Assembly (NCBI RefSeq): GCF_003330725.1
Contig: NZ_CP030840.1
Location: 4,836,001 to 4,900,000, forward strand
Length of the DNA stretch: 64,000 bases
Reading direction: 5' to 3'
Origin: Acidisarcina polymorpha
GTDB lineage: Bacteria > Acidobacteriota > Terriglobia > Terriglobales > Acidobacteriaceae
The notes beneath the pieces are model-generated. The model was not told where the DNA came from. It was given only the letters and a program-made list of their open reading frames with translations, and ran no database searches. A program made the position numbers and the translations under genes. Below, piece after piece: positions 1 to 8,569 of this stretch; position 1 is the stretch's first letter; the number at the start of each line of letters is the position of its first letter.

Positions 1-410
1 AGCAGCTTCTGAGTCAGAAAAAAGACGCCTTTGAAGTTGACGTTGTAGAGCTGATCCAGTTCCGCCTCGGTTGTCTTCTCGAATGAGGCATGATGAGAGA
101 TGCCCGCGTTATTCACGAGAAAGTCGAAGCGTTCCGCGCCGAACTCTGCGAGTGCACTTCTAACTTGCTCAAGGAAGGGCTCGAAAGAACTTACTTCACC
201 GACGTTTAACTTCAATGCGATGGCCTTGGCTCCCGCCTTGTTCACCTCCGCCACAGCCTTGTCGGCTTCTGCCTGATTGGAGTTGAAGGTGAAAATCGAG
301 TGGACACCCCGTTTCGCAAGGTGAAGCACGGTGTTCCGGCCTAGCCCGCGGCTGCCTCCTGTGACGATTGCTATTTTTCCTGTTATAGACGAGCTTTGTT
401 CTGTCGGCAT
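1..410 (-). CDS. SDR-family oxidoreductase, cut by the window start
   Basis: The first 410 bases, read on the minus strand, encode the N-terminal half of a short-chain dehydrogenase/reductase; the C-terminus lies outside the window. The start is an ATG at 408-410 with a good ribosome binding site (AGGAGG) just upstream. Visible family motifs are the Rossmann glycine motif TGGSRGLGR near residue 17 and NNAG near residue 98, so it should bind NAD(P)H and reduce or oxidise a carbonyl/alcohol substrate in the cytoplasm. The Tyr-x-x-x-Lys catalytic pair is not in view. The gene is divergent from an AraC-type regulator that starts about 140 bases away, so that regulator may control it. Substrate unknown. 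Confidence 0.85.
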   Translation of the reverse strand, partial: MPTEQSSSITGKIAIVTGGSRGLGRNTVLHLAKRGVHSIFTFNSNQAEADKAVAEVNKAGAKAIALKLNVGEVSSFEPFLEQVRSALAEFGAERFDFLVNNAGISHHASFEKTTEAELDQLYNVNFKGVFFLTQKL

Positions 411-552
411 TGTTTCCTCCTGTGCGCGTACTGGTAGTTAGATACATCTCACCGTGGCGAAGCACCTGCCCAAACCCTCCTACTTTCTGCCTAATCCTGC
501 TTTTTTCTGCTAGAATGATCTAGTGAGGTGGCGAAGTAGAAACGGTAGAGAG

Positions 553-1443
553 ATGCTGAGTTTGCTACGGGAAGCTGCGGCACGATACACCAAATCAGAG
601 GGAGGACCGGGTCCCTTTGTGACGGCGGTCCCCGGGCTCACGCTTCTTCGTTCAAACCACGAAAAACGAACAAACTTTCATATCTGCAAGCCGGCGCTTT
701 GCATCGTCGTACAGGGCGCCAAGTGGACCATGTTTGGAGAGACGCGCTTCGATTACCATGCGGGCCAGGCCCTGGTGGTAAGCGTTGAACTGCCTGCGTT
801 CAGCACAATCGTCGAGGCAACTCCGACTAAACCTTATCTTGGTGTCATCATCGAGTTCGACCTTGCCATCATGCGCGAGGTGATGAAGAGCCTGGACTCG
901 CTGCCGGACGTCCGCGAGGACGTTGCCCGAAGCGTCTTCGTAACAGAGTTCGACGGTCCACTGCTCGACTGTGCTGTACGGCTGGTTCGCTTGCTGGAGA
1001 CGCAAAAAGCGATCCCCGTGTTGTACCCCTCTATCATGCGTGAAATCTGCTATTGGCTTTTGACCGGACCCCACGGAGCAGAGGTGATCAGCATGACGGT
1101 CGGAAAGACGCACGCCAAAAATGTGCTTCACGCGATCCATTTCCTTCGCGATCACTTTGCGGAGCCGGTCCGTATTGAGGACCTCGCCTCCCTCGCGCGG
1201 ATGAGTCCGTCTGCTTTTCACCGTCAGTTCAAAGCCATCACGTCGATGACGCCGCTGCAGTATCAGAAGCAGCTTCGTTTGCTTGAGGCACGGAGGGTGA
1301 TGATTGCGGATGAGTTGAATGTGGGAACTACAGCCGCTCAGGTCGGTTATGAGAGCCCGACTCAATTCATTCGCGAGTATGGACGTATGTTCGGAATGCC
1401 GCCTCGACGAGATATCGTCAGCCTGAAAGAAGCTGGTTCTTAG
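553..1443 (+). CDS. AraC-family transcriptional regulator (YqhC-like layout)
   Basis: This 296-residue cytoplasmic regulator has an N-terminal AraC_N-type sensing domain (residues about 15-180, beginning CIVVQGAKW) and a C-terminal double helix-turn-helix (about 190-290; LASLARMSPSAFHRQFK, then AAQVGYESPTQFIREYGRMF). That layout is the same as in YqhC, which activates an aldehyde reductase gene in E. coli. A GTG start at 523 is possible, but the ATG at 553 has a better upstream purine stretch (GGTAGAGAG) and removes a poorly conserved leader. It is divergently placed to an SDR gene, the usual arrangement for an AraC regulator and its redox target. The inducer is not evident; reactive aldehydes or electrophiles are a guess from context. 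Confidence 0.88.
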   Translation: MLSLLREAAARYTKSEGGPGPFVTAVPGLTLLRSNHEKRTNFHICKPALCIVVQGAKWTMFGETRFDYHAGQALVVSVELPAFSTIVEATPTKPYLGVIIEFDLAIMREVMKSLDSLPDVREDVARSVFVTEFDGPLLDCAVRLVRLLETQKAIPVLYPSIMREICYWLLTGPHGAEVISMTVGKTHAKNVLHAIHFLRDHFAEPVRIEDLASLARMSPSAFHRQFKAITSMTPLQYQKQLRLLEARRVMIADELNVGTTAAQVGYESPTQFIREYGRMFGMPPRRDIVSLKEAGS

Positions 1444-1460
1444 CTCCAGTCGTGCGTTGT

Positions 1461-1760
1461 CTAATCAGCGAGTGATCGTTCATTTGTGCTGTCATATTTT
1501 AGGACGTCGGTCTTTAGCCTTTTCGCCCATTTTTCCAGAAATGCTAATGTCTTCTGTGCTTTAAGATGTGTTGTCAAGGATCTCTGGTCAAGCCAGCGCT
1601 CCGCGATCAGCATGCGTCCCGTAAGCGCGCAGTCTAAAGCAATTGCGTAGAAAAGACAGCCATTGTCAGCTGTAGAGCTCGGGTTAAGTGCCTTAACATC
1701 GGCAAGAAGCTCATTCGCAACATCCGGATCCACGTGAATGTAACCCATCACTGTGATCAT
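1461..1760 (-). CDS. ABM-domain protein (putative quinol/antibiotic-biosynthesis-type monooxygenase)
   Basis: A 99-residue protein with the dimeric ferredoxin-like fold signature of the antibiotic biosynthesis monooxygenase family: an opening beta strand MITVMGYIHVD, a central C-x-F-Y-A-I-A-L-D strand, then a helix around THLKAQKTLAFLEKW. Members such as YgiN act on quinols without a cofactor, but many relatives are uncharacterised, so the activity is inferred. The start chosen is the ATG at 1758-1760, 4-5 bases after a strong AGGAGG; a TTG one codon upstream also opens the frame. It lies just upstream, on the same strand as, the gene for a quinone-oxidoreductase-like MDR enzyme, which fits a shared role in electrophile or quinone handling. 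Confidence 0.75.
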   Translation of the reverse strand: MITVMGYIHVDPDVANELLADVKALNPSSTADNGCLFYAIALDCALTGRMLIAERWLDQRSLTTHLKAQKTLAFLEKWAKRLKTDVLKYDSTNERSLAD

Positions 1761-1841
1761 CAATCCTCCTTGTTACCGCTAGCGGAGTGGGGAGCAGTGG
1801 CCTCCCCTTCCGCAGGTACTCCATAAGCACGAAACCCGTCC

Positions 1842-2852
1842 TCACTCCACGGTGAGCACAATCTTGCCCCGGATGTGCCCTTCAGCGGCTCGCTCGTGCG
1901 CTTTATGAGCGTCCGCCAGCGTGAACTTGCTGTCTATGGCTACGCGAACCGTACCCGCATCGAGTAAGTGCGCGAATTCTGCGAGTTGCGGGCCGTTCGA
2001 GCGCACCTGGGTGCTCGAGACGGTGACCCCCAGCCTCTGGGCCTCTTCATGATCGGAGAAGCCCAGGAAGACGGGGAATAATGCGCCCCCGCGCTTGGGC
2101 GTGCGCAGGAAACGACCTGTAGTCGAACCGCCGAGGGTATCGACGACAAGATCAAGGTCATGTGCGACGTCTTCGGCAGCTCTCTTGGTGTAGTCGATGA
2201 ATTCGTCCGCGCCGAGTTCGCGCAGGAAGGACTCCTGCGTGGACGATGCCACGGCAATGACGTGCGCACCCTTCCACTTTGCCAATTGCACGGCGAAGTG
2301 ACCCACGCCGCCCGCAGCACCATTGATGAGTACCGTCTTCCCCCCGAGCGGCACAGGGCGGTGAAGTTCCGCTTGAAGGGGATTCGGATGATCATGTCCG
2401 ACGTCGATCAGAAACTGCCAAGCTGTCAGTCCGGACATAGGCGCCCCCGCGGCATGCACGTGATCGATGTGAGCCGGCTTTAATGCCAGTTCCAGCGCGG
2501 GCGCAGCAATGTACTCGGCATATGCGCGGCTCTCCCCAAAGCTGGGGAAGCGAATCATCCCGAAGACTTCGTCTCCGACCTTTAATTCCTGTACATCCGG
2601 GGCGACCGCCTCTATGACACCCGAGACATCCGTCCCCGGGATGACAGGCAAGGGTACTTGTGGCCTCCAATCAGGAGGCAGGTCCTTATAACCCTCACGT
2701 AGGTACCAGTCAGGGGGATTGATGCCGATCGCGTGAACGCGAACGAGCACCTCTCCCGGCTTCACTTCAGGAACCGCCACGTCTTCGTACCGCAGCACCT
2801 CAGGACCACCAAACTTGTGTAGTTGAATAGCTTTCATAGTATTTGCGGGCAT
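1842..2852 (-). CDS. NADPH:quinone reductase-like medium-chain oxidoreductase
   Basis: A 336-residue zinc-independent medium-chain dehydrogenase/reductase. The GroES-like N-terminal domain (about residues 6-130: GGPEVLRYEDV, GINPPDWYLREG) is followed by the Rossmann domain with the cofactor motif NGAAGGVGHFAVQLAKW near residue 172. The catalytic zinc ligands of alcohol dehydrogenases are absent, as in quinone oxidoreductase (Qor) and enoyl reductase members. It probably reduces quinones or alpha,beta-unsaturated carbonyls with NADPH. The ATG at 2852 follows GGAGGAGAG, a strong ribosome site. It is divergent from a TetR gene and the shared 107-base spacer holds two related palindromes, so repression by that TetR is likely. 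Confidence 0.9.
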   Translation of the reverse strand: MPANTMKAIQLHKFGGPEVLRYEDVAVPEVKPGEVLVRVHAIGINPPDWYLREGYKDLPPDWRPQVPLPVIPGTDVSGVIEAVAPDVQELKVGDEVFGMIRFPSFGESRAYAEYIAAPALELALKPAHIDHVHAAGAPMSGLTAWQFLIDVGHDHPNPLQAELHRPVPLGGKTVLINGAAGGVGHFAVQLAKWKGAHVIAVASSTQESFLRELGADEFIDYTKRAAEDVAHDLDLVVDTLGGSTTGRFLRTPKRGGALFPVFLGFSDHEEAQRLGVTVSSTQVRSNGPQLAEFAHLLDAGTVRVAIDSKFTLADAHKAHERAAEGHIRGKIVLTVE

Positions 2853-2890
2853 CGATCTCTCCTCCCACCCTAGAGTGAGGTATTCTTATC

Positions 2891-2945
2891 CGGAGCATCG
2901 CTCCGTCTCGTTCTCCTTCTAACATACGGAGCACTGCTCCGTATG
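2891..2945. promoter_or_regulatory. Paired TetR-type operators between the MDR gene and its TetR repressor
   Basis: Two palindromes share the core CGGAGC-N3-GCTCCG. The first, CGGAGCATCGCTCCG, lies at 2891-2905. The second, at 2923-2945, has perfect 11-base arms (CATACGGAGCA and TGCTCCGTATG) around a single C. They sit between divergent starts at 2852 and 2960, about 15 bases before the TetR start codon. The match of two half-site sets in one divergent spacer is the classic arrangement for a TetR protein controlling itself and its neighbour. Confidence 0.8.
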
Positions 2946-2959
2946 TCAAACGAATCACT

Positions 2960-3505
2960 ATGAGAGCTGACGCAAAAAAGAACTATGACCACCTCCTCTC
3001 GGTCGCGCGTGCCGCCGTACTCAAGGAGGGCGCTGGGGCCTCGCTGCGTGACATAGCGCGCAAAACGGGGGTCGGTCTCGGCACGCTCTATCGTCACTTT
3101 CCCACGCGGGAGGCACTGCTTGACGCACTACTCCGCGCGCGCTTCGACGAATTGACAGCTAGGGCAGGCAAACTCGAAAGTTCGAACTCGACCGGCGAAG
3201 CCCTCATCGAGTGGCTTCGTGAAACCGTCGCGGTCGCACAGGAATATCGCGGTGTCACAGCTCCGATGATGGCCGCCATCGAGGATCCGAACTCCGCGCT
3301 TCATGCTTCGTGCGTAGCCATGCGCGCGGCGGGCACGCGACTTCTTGCCCGTGCTCAAGCGGACGGTGCGGCGCGCAACGATATCGAGGGCGTCGACCTG
3401 TTCGCGCTTATCGGCGCGCTTGCCTGGATCGGTGACCAGCCAACGCTCACGCCTCGAGTCGATCATCTTTTCGGCGTTATCGCGAGCGCGATCCTGACAG
3501 AGTGA
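2960..3505 (+). CDS. TetR-family transcriptional repressor
   Basis: A 181-residue repressor with the N-terminal TetR helix-turn-helix at about residues 10-55 (ASLRDIARKTGVGLGTLYRHF is the recognition region) and an all-helical C-terminal ligand and dimer domain resembling the TetR_C group found with oxidoreductase genes. It should act as a dimer that binds the palindromes at 2891-2945 and releases on binding a small molecule. It is divergent from the MDR oxidoreductase gene, its probable target. No good ribosome site precedes the ATG; the palindrome occupies that position, so the gene may be weakly translated or its transcript leader very short. Ligand unknown. Confidence 0.9.
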   Translation: MRADAKKNYDHLLSVARAAVLKEGAGASLRDIARKTGVGLGTLYRHFPTREALLDALLRARFDELTARAGKLESSNSTGEALIEWLRETVAVAQEYRGVTAPMMAAIEDPNSALHASCVAMRAAGTRLLARAQADGAARNDIEGVDLFALIGALAWIGDQPTLTPRVDHLFGVIASAILTE

Positions 3506-3698
3506 GTGAGCGTCCGATGCCGCAGCGGGAGCGCTATCGGGAGTACGAGCGAGTGGCTGCAGGAACAATCTCCGTCCTGTCTTCAGCACGTTCGAAGAAC
3601 TCTTTTCATCACGATCCGGAAGCCAGACGGTAACTTATGGCTTGCCTTCGATTTCCGCCATTTAGTCACTTTGACCACTGAATAGAGCATTACTTCAT

Positions 3699-4640
3699 TC
3701 ACATGAGATTTTCTAGCCGGGGAATCAGCTTTGCTGCCCGAGTGTTGATTTGACCGACCTGATCGGGAGTCAGAAGAGTTGAATGGTCGAGGTTAGCGTC
3801 GAACGTCTTACTGACTTCCTCAGATGCATATGGATAGTCTGTGCCGAAGACGATCTGTCCGACAGGAACAGTTCCGATCAGGCTGGGAACGCCGCTCGGC
3901 GCGACCAGAGCCGTGTCGAAGTAGAAGCTCTTTATATCCGTCATGATGTCTTCGGGAGACCGGTCCTTTGCGAGAGATGCCCCGAGTTCTGCGAAACGGG
4001 TTGCGGCAAAGGGAAGATACCCGCCCCCGTGAGACAGGATGACTTTGGTGGATGCGAAGCGCTTACGGTGTCCTTTGAGGACCAGGTCCAGGGCGCAACG
4101 CGTGGTATCGGCTGGATAGTCCGCGAAAGGGCTTGGCGCGCCCGGCAGTACCGGCAGCTGAGGCGGTCGGGTTGGATGGACGAAGACGGTCGCTGAGCGC
4201 CGATCAAGCTCTTGCCAGACCGGATCGAAACGCGGATCCGACAGATAGACTCCGTCATAGTTGCTGTGCAGCGTGACGCCATCCACGTGTAGGACATCCA
4301 GCGATCTCTCAATCTCCGACAAAGCCGCGTCCACATCCGGAAGGGCCAGTGTGGTGAAGTACCCGAACCGGTCTGGACGTTGGTCCATCAATTGTGCACC
4401 ATAGTCGTTAACCCGGCGCGCGATGTCGATTCGTGCAGCACCTTCCCAACCCTCGATGCCGGGCGCGGTCAGCGATAGAACCGAGACGGCAATCTCTTCG
4501 TCATCCATGAACTTGAGAAGCTGCTCCGGACTCCAGTCAGGCGCGCCCCAACCTGAGGGATCGCCGCCGTGGGATTTCAGCTCTTCCGCCCAGAAGGGTG
4601 GAATGAGATGGGTATGAACATCGATTCGCTGCTTTGTCAT
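3699..4640 (-). CDS. Amidohydrolase-2 family metal-dependent hydrolase/decarboxylase
   Basis: A 313-residue TIM-barrel protein of the amidohydrolase-2 (ACMSD-like) family. It shows the metal-binding IDVHTHLIPP motif at the N-terminus, a histidine in VTLHSNYDGVYL, the ILSHGGGYLPF motif and the catalytic aspartate in FGTDYPYASEE. Relatives include amino-carboxymuconate-semialdehyde decarboxylase and resorcylate decarboxylases; which reaction this one runs cannot be told from sequence alone. Start ATG at 4640 has AAGGAG upstream. It stands alone on the minus strand after a 700-base gene-poor stretch. Confidence 0.87.
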   Translation of the reverse strand: MTKQRIDVHTHLIPPFWAEELKSHGGDPSGWGAPDWSPEQLLKFMDDEEIAVSVLSLTAPGIEGWEGAARIDIARRVNDYGAQLMDQRPDRFGYFTTLALPDVDAALSEIERSLDVLHVDGVTLHSNYDGVYLSDPRFDPVWQELDRRSATVFVHPTRPPQLPVLPGAPSPFADYPADTTRCALDLVLKGHRKRFASTKVILSHGGGYLPFAATRFAELGASLAKDRSPEDIMTDIKSFYFDTALVAPSGVPSLIGTVPVGQIVFGTDYPYASEEVSKTFDANLDHSTLLTPDQVGQINTRAAKLIPRLENLM

Positions 4641-5347
4641 TCTGTTCTCCTTGTTTCGGGTCGAAGCTCAATATGTCGCGGTTCCTGCTCCACGTGTTTC
4701 GTACGGCTCAGTCCGAAGAGACCTTCTGAGGGATCCAAAGACAGGCACAATACAATTTGAAATGCCTGTCCGTGTGATGATGATTGAATTGCGGAAAGCT
4801 GCGAATCCAGTATTGCAGTACAGCAAAGTCATTTTGCAGCAAGGGTGACGGCCATAGTACCTTTCGAGGCCCTGACGAAGTGGCTGGACACTCACTTCTT
4901 AGAAAGTGAGAACGAACCGCTTATCAGAGCCAAATGTCAACTGGAAGTAAGTTGCAGTGGCGGCTTCCATGCCAGAGGCAATGCTGGGGTTCCGGTCGGT
5001 CGGACCTTATGTGTCAGCGGTTTGGAAAGATGCTGCTGCGAACGGACGAGCGAACCATTCATCTGCACTCTCAAGACACATCGTCGCCCATGTCTGCCTC
5101 ATCGAATGGATGCCGCACTTTTCATCGAATTAGCGCGTTCGCGAACTGGCGATCACTACAGAAACGCTGTAGAAGGTCGTCTCATCGGCTTCCGCTTGAT
5201 AGTGCCAAGTATCAAGATTAGCTTCGGGATTCCGATTCGGGATACATTGCAATTGGTCGCAGGCAGCTTTCAATCGAATGCATGCTGGCGTTTACTCCTT
5301 ACAGCGGCGCACGGAAGCTGACACTGTGATCAGCTAAACCATCACAC
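4641..5347. other. Gene-poor 707-base stretch
   Basis: No convincing gene is seen on either strand. The longest open frame (about 158 codons from 4845, plus strand) has an improbable Cys/Arg-rich composition and no ribosome site or recognisable domain. The stretch must hold the promoter of the amidohydrolase gene at its left end. Together with the damaged LysR gene that follows, it may be decayed DNA left by a rearrangement. Confidence 0.5.
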
Positions 5348-6241
5348 TTATTCGGGTCTTCCAAACAATCCCTCAAAGGGCGCCTCTTTGACGCGAGGAT
5401 CCCGCTCTGTACCGAGGATCTCTGCCACAAAGTCCAGGAACACTTTGATCTTCGGCGCCAACGCAGCCGGACCGAAGTATAGAGCGGAGATGGTGGCAGG
5501 CCTCGGATGCCACATAGGCAATATTGGAACGAGCCGCTGACTAATTCCTGGTTGCCTCGCCATGTAAAGCGGCAGAACAGCAATGCCCAGACCTGTTAAG
5601 ACCAGATCGCACATGACCACTGGATCATAAGTAGAGACACGAAAAGTTGGAGCAACTTCAACCACTTCAGCCGAGCCGTTGCTTAATTTCCAGGTCCCTG
5701 CACCGATGCAAGCATGTCCGAGCAATTCATTGGGGAGATCCGGTTTACCCGCACGCTGAACATATTCTGTTGCAGCGTACAGACCTCGCAGAGTACTAGG
5801 AAACTTTCGCATGCGCCTGGTGGAGTCTCGCGGCGGCACAATCTTGAAGAATACGTCCACGTCCTCTCTGGGCTCCCGCTCAAAGTCGTCCGTGTACGTT
5901 TCAATAGCAACGCGGATGTCTGGGTATCTTCGCAAGAAGTCCGGGAGCATCTGGACCAGCAGCCCGTTGGCCAAGACGATCGGACTACAGACCCTGAGGA
6001 GACCGCTGGGATTGACGCGCCGTTCTTGCAACGTTTCGCTCCCAATCTTGATCGTCCGAAGCGCCTGATTGCAACTCACCAGAAACTCTGTACCAGCGTC
6101 CGTTAGCAGAACGCCCTTGGGACTTCGCCTCAGGAGAAGCACCTCCAAGTGCTTCTCCAGTCTGGTTGTCGCCCGTGCGACGGTCGATGTCGGCAGGCGC
6201 AGCTCTCTGCCGGCGGCGCTGAACGTTCCCCTGCGCGCCAC
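5348..6241 (-). pseudogene. LysR-family regulator lacking its N-terminal helix (5'-truncated)
   Basis: The open frame encodes a LysR regulator from the middle of the DNA-binding domain onward: RRGTFSAAGRELRLPTSTVA is the helix-turn-helix, followed by the linker helix and the periplasmic-binding-like effector domain (about residues 75-280). Full LysR proteins have 12-18 further residues before this point that form the first helix. Here the frame runs into a TGA two codons upstream of a GTG that has no ribosome site. The same DNA is read in another frame as the C-terminal tail of the upstream SDR. The simplest reading is that a deletion fused the SDR gene end to a beheaded LysR gene, leaving a pseudogene. 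Translation coupled to the SDR is possible but the product would lack helix 1. Confidence 0.75.
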
Positions 6242-7328
6242 GACTCAGCTTAGGTAGTAATCCTTTTGCGCTCATTTGACCGAAGTAGCTTGTGAACATC
6301 TTTTCCGAGTCGATGCAATCCTGGAAGCCGGCCTGCCTGACCTTAACGGTGTTTGAAACGTTGTCGAAGTCCTGCTGAAACGCGAAGTCCCCGTATCCCC
6401 AGCTGACAACTTGATCGTAAGGGATCGGTTGCAGATTGTGCTTCCGCACAATGCTCTCCCACATCGGACCCTTGTCTGCCATGTAGGTGGCTAAAGAGAA
6501 AGGAACGGGATCAGCAACTTCGAGGTCAAACATCTTCGCGATGCGCGGCCACATGTGCTGCCAACGCATCGTGTCGCCGTTGGTTACGTTGAACGTCTGA
6601 TTCTTGGCCGCCTCTGTATCGCCTGCCCACAACGTAGCTCGTGCAAGGATATCTGCGGACGTGACCTGATACATAGCGTGATAGACCTTCTCTGCTCCTG
6701 GAAAACGCAAAGGCAGGCCCATTTCTTTGCATATCGTAGCGTAAACGCCAATGACGGACAAAAGATTCATCGCGCTTCCGACAGACAAGCCGCAGATCGC
6801 ACCTCCTGGCCGAATGATGGTGAAGTTCCAAGCCTTACCCTTCTGCCGGGAGCGCAGAAGGTCCTCCTGTTCGTAGTAGTAGTTGGGCGACATCAGACGC
6901 GGGTCATCCTCTCGTGCCGGTGTCTTGTATGGACCGAGGTCGGACCCATAGGCCTTGCCACCCTGAAAGATGGTGATGTGCTCAAGGGAGGGAACTTGCT
7001 CGTCGAGATATTCGAGAATGCCCTTCAAGAGCTCAACGTTGATCTTGCTTTTCTCGGCGGCGTCTTTTTTGTCTACGTAAGCGCCGAAGAAAAGATGAGT
7101 AGGGTTCGGGATCACCGAAAGCTTCGCCATGATGTCGGGGCGGTCGAGGAGGTCAACCGAGATGTGGCGGATGTTATCGTGACTCTCCGCCGAACGGCGA
7201 GACAGTCCGTACACAGTGTTTGCAGAATTGGCCGCGTAGTGCTCCAGCACGGCAGCCCCGGAGACCCCTTGTGCTCCGGTTACCAAGATCGACCGGTGCG
7301 CTATTTCAGTCCGTCGGACTTGTGTCAT
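5985..7328 (-). CDS. SDR of the progesterone 5-beta-reductase/iridoid synthase-like (PRISE) group, with an aberrant C-terminal tail
   Basis: The first about 357 residues form an atypical SDR with the cofactor motif LVTGAQGVSGAAVLEHY near residue 16, the conserved SVDLLDR, HLFFGAYVDK and YYYEQED segments, and the late GYGDFAFQQDFD and TVKVRQAGF motifs. This pattern is that of plant and bacterial progesterone 5-beta-reductase-like enzymes, which reduce enones with NADPH. Such proteins end soon after a motif like SYFGQMSAKGLLP. Here the frame instead continues about 90 residues through the LysR gene in the wrong frame, giving an Arg/Gln-rich tail of no known fold. The ATG at 7328 follows GGAGG. 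The catalytic part looks intact; the tail is a by-product of the junction near 6245. Confidence 0.82.
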   Translation of the reverse strand: MTQVRRTEIAHRSILVTGAQGVSGAAVLEHYAANSANTVYGLSRRSAESHDNIRHISVDLLDRPDIMAKLSVIPNPTHLFFGAYVDKKDAAEKSKINVELLKGILEYLDEQVPSLEHITIFQGGKAYGSDLGPYKTPAREDDPRLMSPNYYYEQEDLLRSRQKGKAWNFTIIRPGGAICGLSVGSAMNLLSVIGVYATICKEMGLPLRFPGAEKVYHAMYQVTSADILARATLWAGDTEAAKNQTFNVTNGDTMRWQHMWPRIAKMFDLEVADPVPFSLATYMADKGPMWESIVRKHNLQPIPYDQVVSWGYGDFAFQQDFDNVSNTVKVRQAGFQDCIDSEKMFTSYFGQMSAKGLLPKLSRGAQGNVQRRRQRAAPADIDRRTGDNQTGEALGGASPEAKSQGRSANGRWYRVSGELQSGASDDQDWERNVARTARQSQRSPQGL

Positions 7329-7370
7329 GAGGCCTCCTATGTGATCCCGATACCTAACGATCTGAAGAGT

Positions 7371-8504
7371 TCAACTTGCTTGCTGGCCCTGGTAGTAGGG
7401 GTAATCGGTGTATCCCTTGGAAGTGAAAGTGTAAAAGGTACTGCGGTCGTAGTCGTTTAGCGGAAGGCCTTGCTGTATCCTCATGGGCAAGTCTGGATTC
7501 GATAGAAAGTGACGTCCGAACGCCACCAGATCGGCATCGCCCTCTTCGACAATCCTTTCGGCCGTGTCGGCTTCGAAGCCACCCGCAGCAATAATCTTTC
7601 CAGTGAAGATCTTCCGGAGTTCTTGAGCCGCTACAGGAGCCTGACCCTCCTGGAGTACAACGTTCCCTTTGACCCGCGGTTCAACGATATGGAGGTAAGC
7701 CAGGCCGAACCGGTTGAGCGCACCAGCAAGATAATCAAACAGTGCCCGAGGGTTGCTGTCCGACATGTGGTTCCACGTCCCGCTGGGTCCGATCCGGACA
7801 GCAACGCGATCGCCGCCCCATACCGATGTCATGGCTTCAACCACCTGGAGCAGGAAGCGGCATCTATTTGGGACCGATCCTCCATAACCGTCCACGCGAG
7901 TGTTGCTGCCATCCTGTAGGAATTCATCCGGGAGATAACCGTTTGCGGCATGCAACTCGACTCCATCAAAGCCCGCAGCCATCGCGCAGGCTGCGGCCTT
8001 CCGGTAATCCTCTACCACTCCGGTGATCTCTGATAGTTCCAACGCCCGGTGCGGGGAGGGTTTAAACCAACCGGAGGCCGTTGAGACGCTAGGCTCAGAA
8101 TCAAGCCAGTACGAAGCGTCGACCGAAGGAGCCACGGGCATAGCACCGTCCGTCATAGAAAGATTCGAGGAGCGGCCCGCGTGCCATAGTTGGGAGAACA
8201 TGAAGCCGCCTTTGGCGTGCACCGCCTCGGTAATCTGTCTCCAGCCGGCAACGTGTTTGTCGGTATAGATTCCGGGTGCTCCGTACCACCCGCGGCTTGT
8301 AATCGAGATGTTCGTTCCTTCGGAGATGATGAGCCCACCGTCTGTCGCCCTCTGTTGGTAGTACTCCTTCATAAGCGCCCCTGGGATCTCGCCGGGCTCT
8401 TCCGAACGGGAACGAGTCAATGGAGCCATAACGACGCGATGCTTCAATGTAATGGCCCCAATCTGCACAGGCGTGAAGAGCTTCTGATTCGTTTGATTGC
8501 TCAT
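7371..8504 (-). CDS. Old Yellow Enzyme family FMN-dependent ene-reductase (NemA-like)
   Basis: A 377-residue single-domain TIM-barrel flavoenzyme. Family motifs are clear: NRVVMAPLTRSR-type N-terminus, GLIISEGTNIS, QLWHAGRSS, the substrate-binding His/Asn pair in GVELHAANGYL near residue 180, and RVDGYGGSVPNRCRF. Members take electrons from NADPH through FMN to reduce activated C=C bonds, nitrate esters or quinones. It is the second gene of a same-strand group (7.3-10.9 kb) together with an SDR, a second Old Yellow Enzyme and a SnoaL-like protein. The ATG at 8504 follows CGGAGA. All key residues expected for activity are present. Confidence 0.93.
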   Translation of the reverse strand: MSNQTNQKLFTPVQIGAITLKHRVVMAPLTRSRSEEPGEIPGALMKEYYQQRATDGGLIISEGTNISITSRGWYGAPGIYTDKHVAGWRQITEAVHAKGGFMFSQLWHAGRSSNLSMTDGAMPVAPSVDASYWLDSEPSVSTASGWFKPSPHRALELSEITGVVEDYRKAAACAMAAGFDGVELHAANGYLPDEFLQDGSNTRVDGYGGSVPNRCRFLLQVVEAMTSVWGGDRVAVRIGPSGTWNHMSDSNPRALFDYLAGALNRFGLAYLHIVEPRVKGNVVLQEGQAPVAAQELRKIFTGKIIAAGGFEADTAERIVEEGDADLVAFGRHFLSNPDLPMRIQQGLPLNDYDRSTFYTFTSKGYTDYPYYQGQQAS

Positions 8505-8569
8505 GGTTTCTCCGGTTCTTGTGACAGGTATGACCAGCCAGTGCGTTGGTCCTGCTTTGAGCGCTCTGG

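Noticed and set aside
652-1365. Long open frame on the minus strand opposite the AraC gene
   Set aside because: It lies fully antisense to a clear AraC gene, has no ribosome site and its translation shows no domain.
4845-5321. 158-codon open frame in the gap after the amidohydrolase
   Set aside because: Cys/Arg-rich composition, no ribosome site, no recognisable motif; likely chance.
6555-7460. 301-codon plus-strand frame opposite the PRISE-type SDR
   Set aside because: Antisense shadow of a gene with clear motifs; no start signal.
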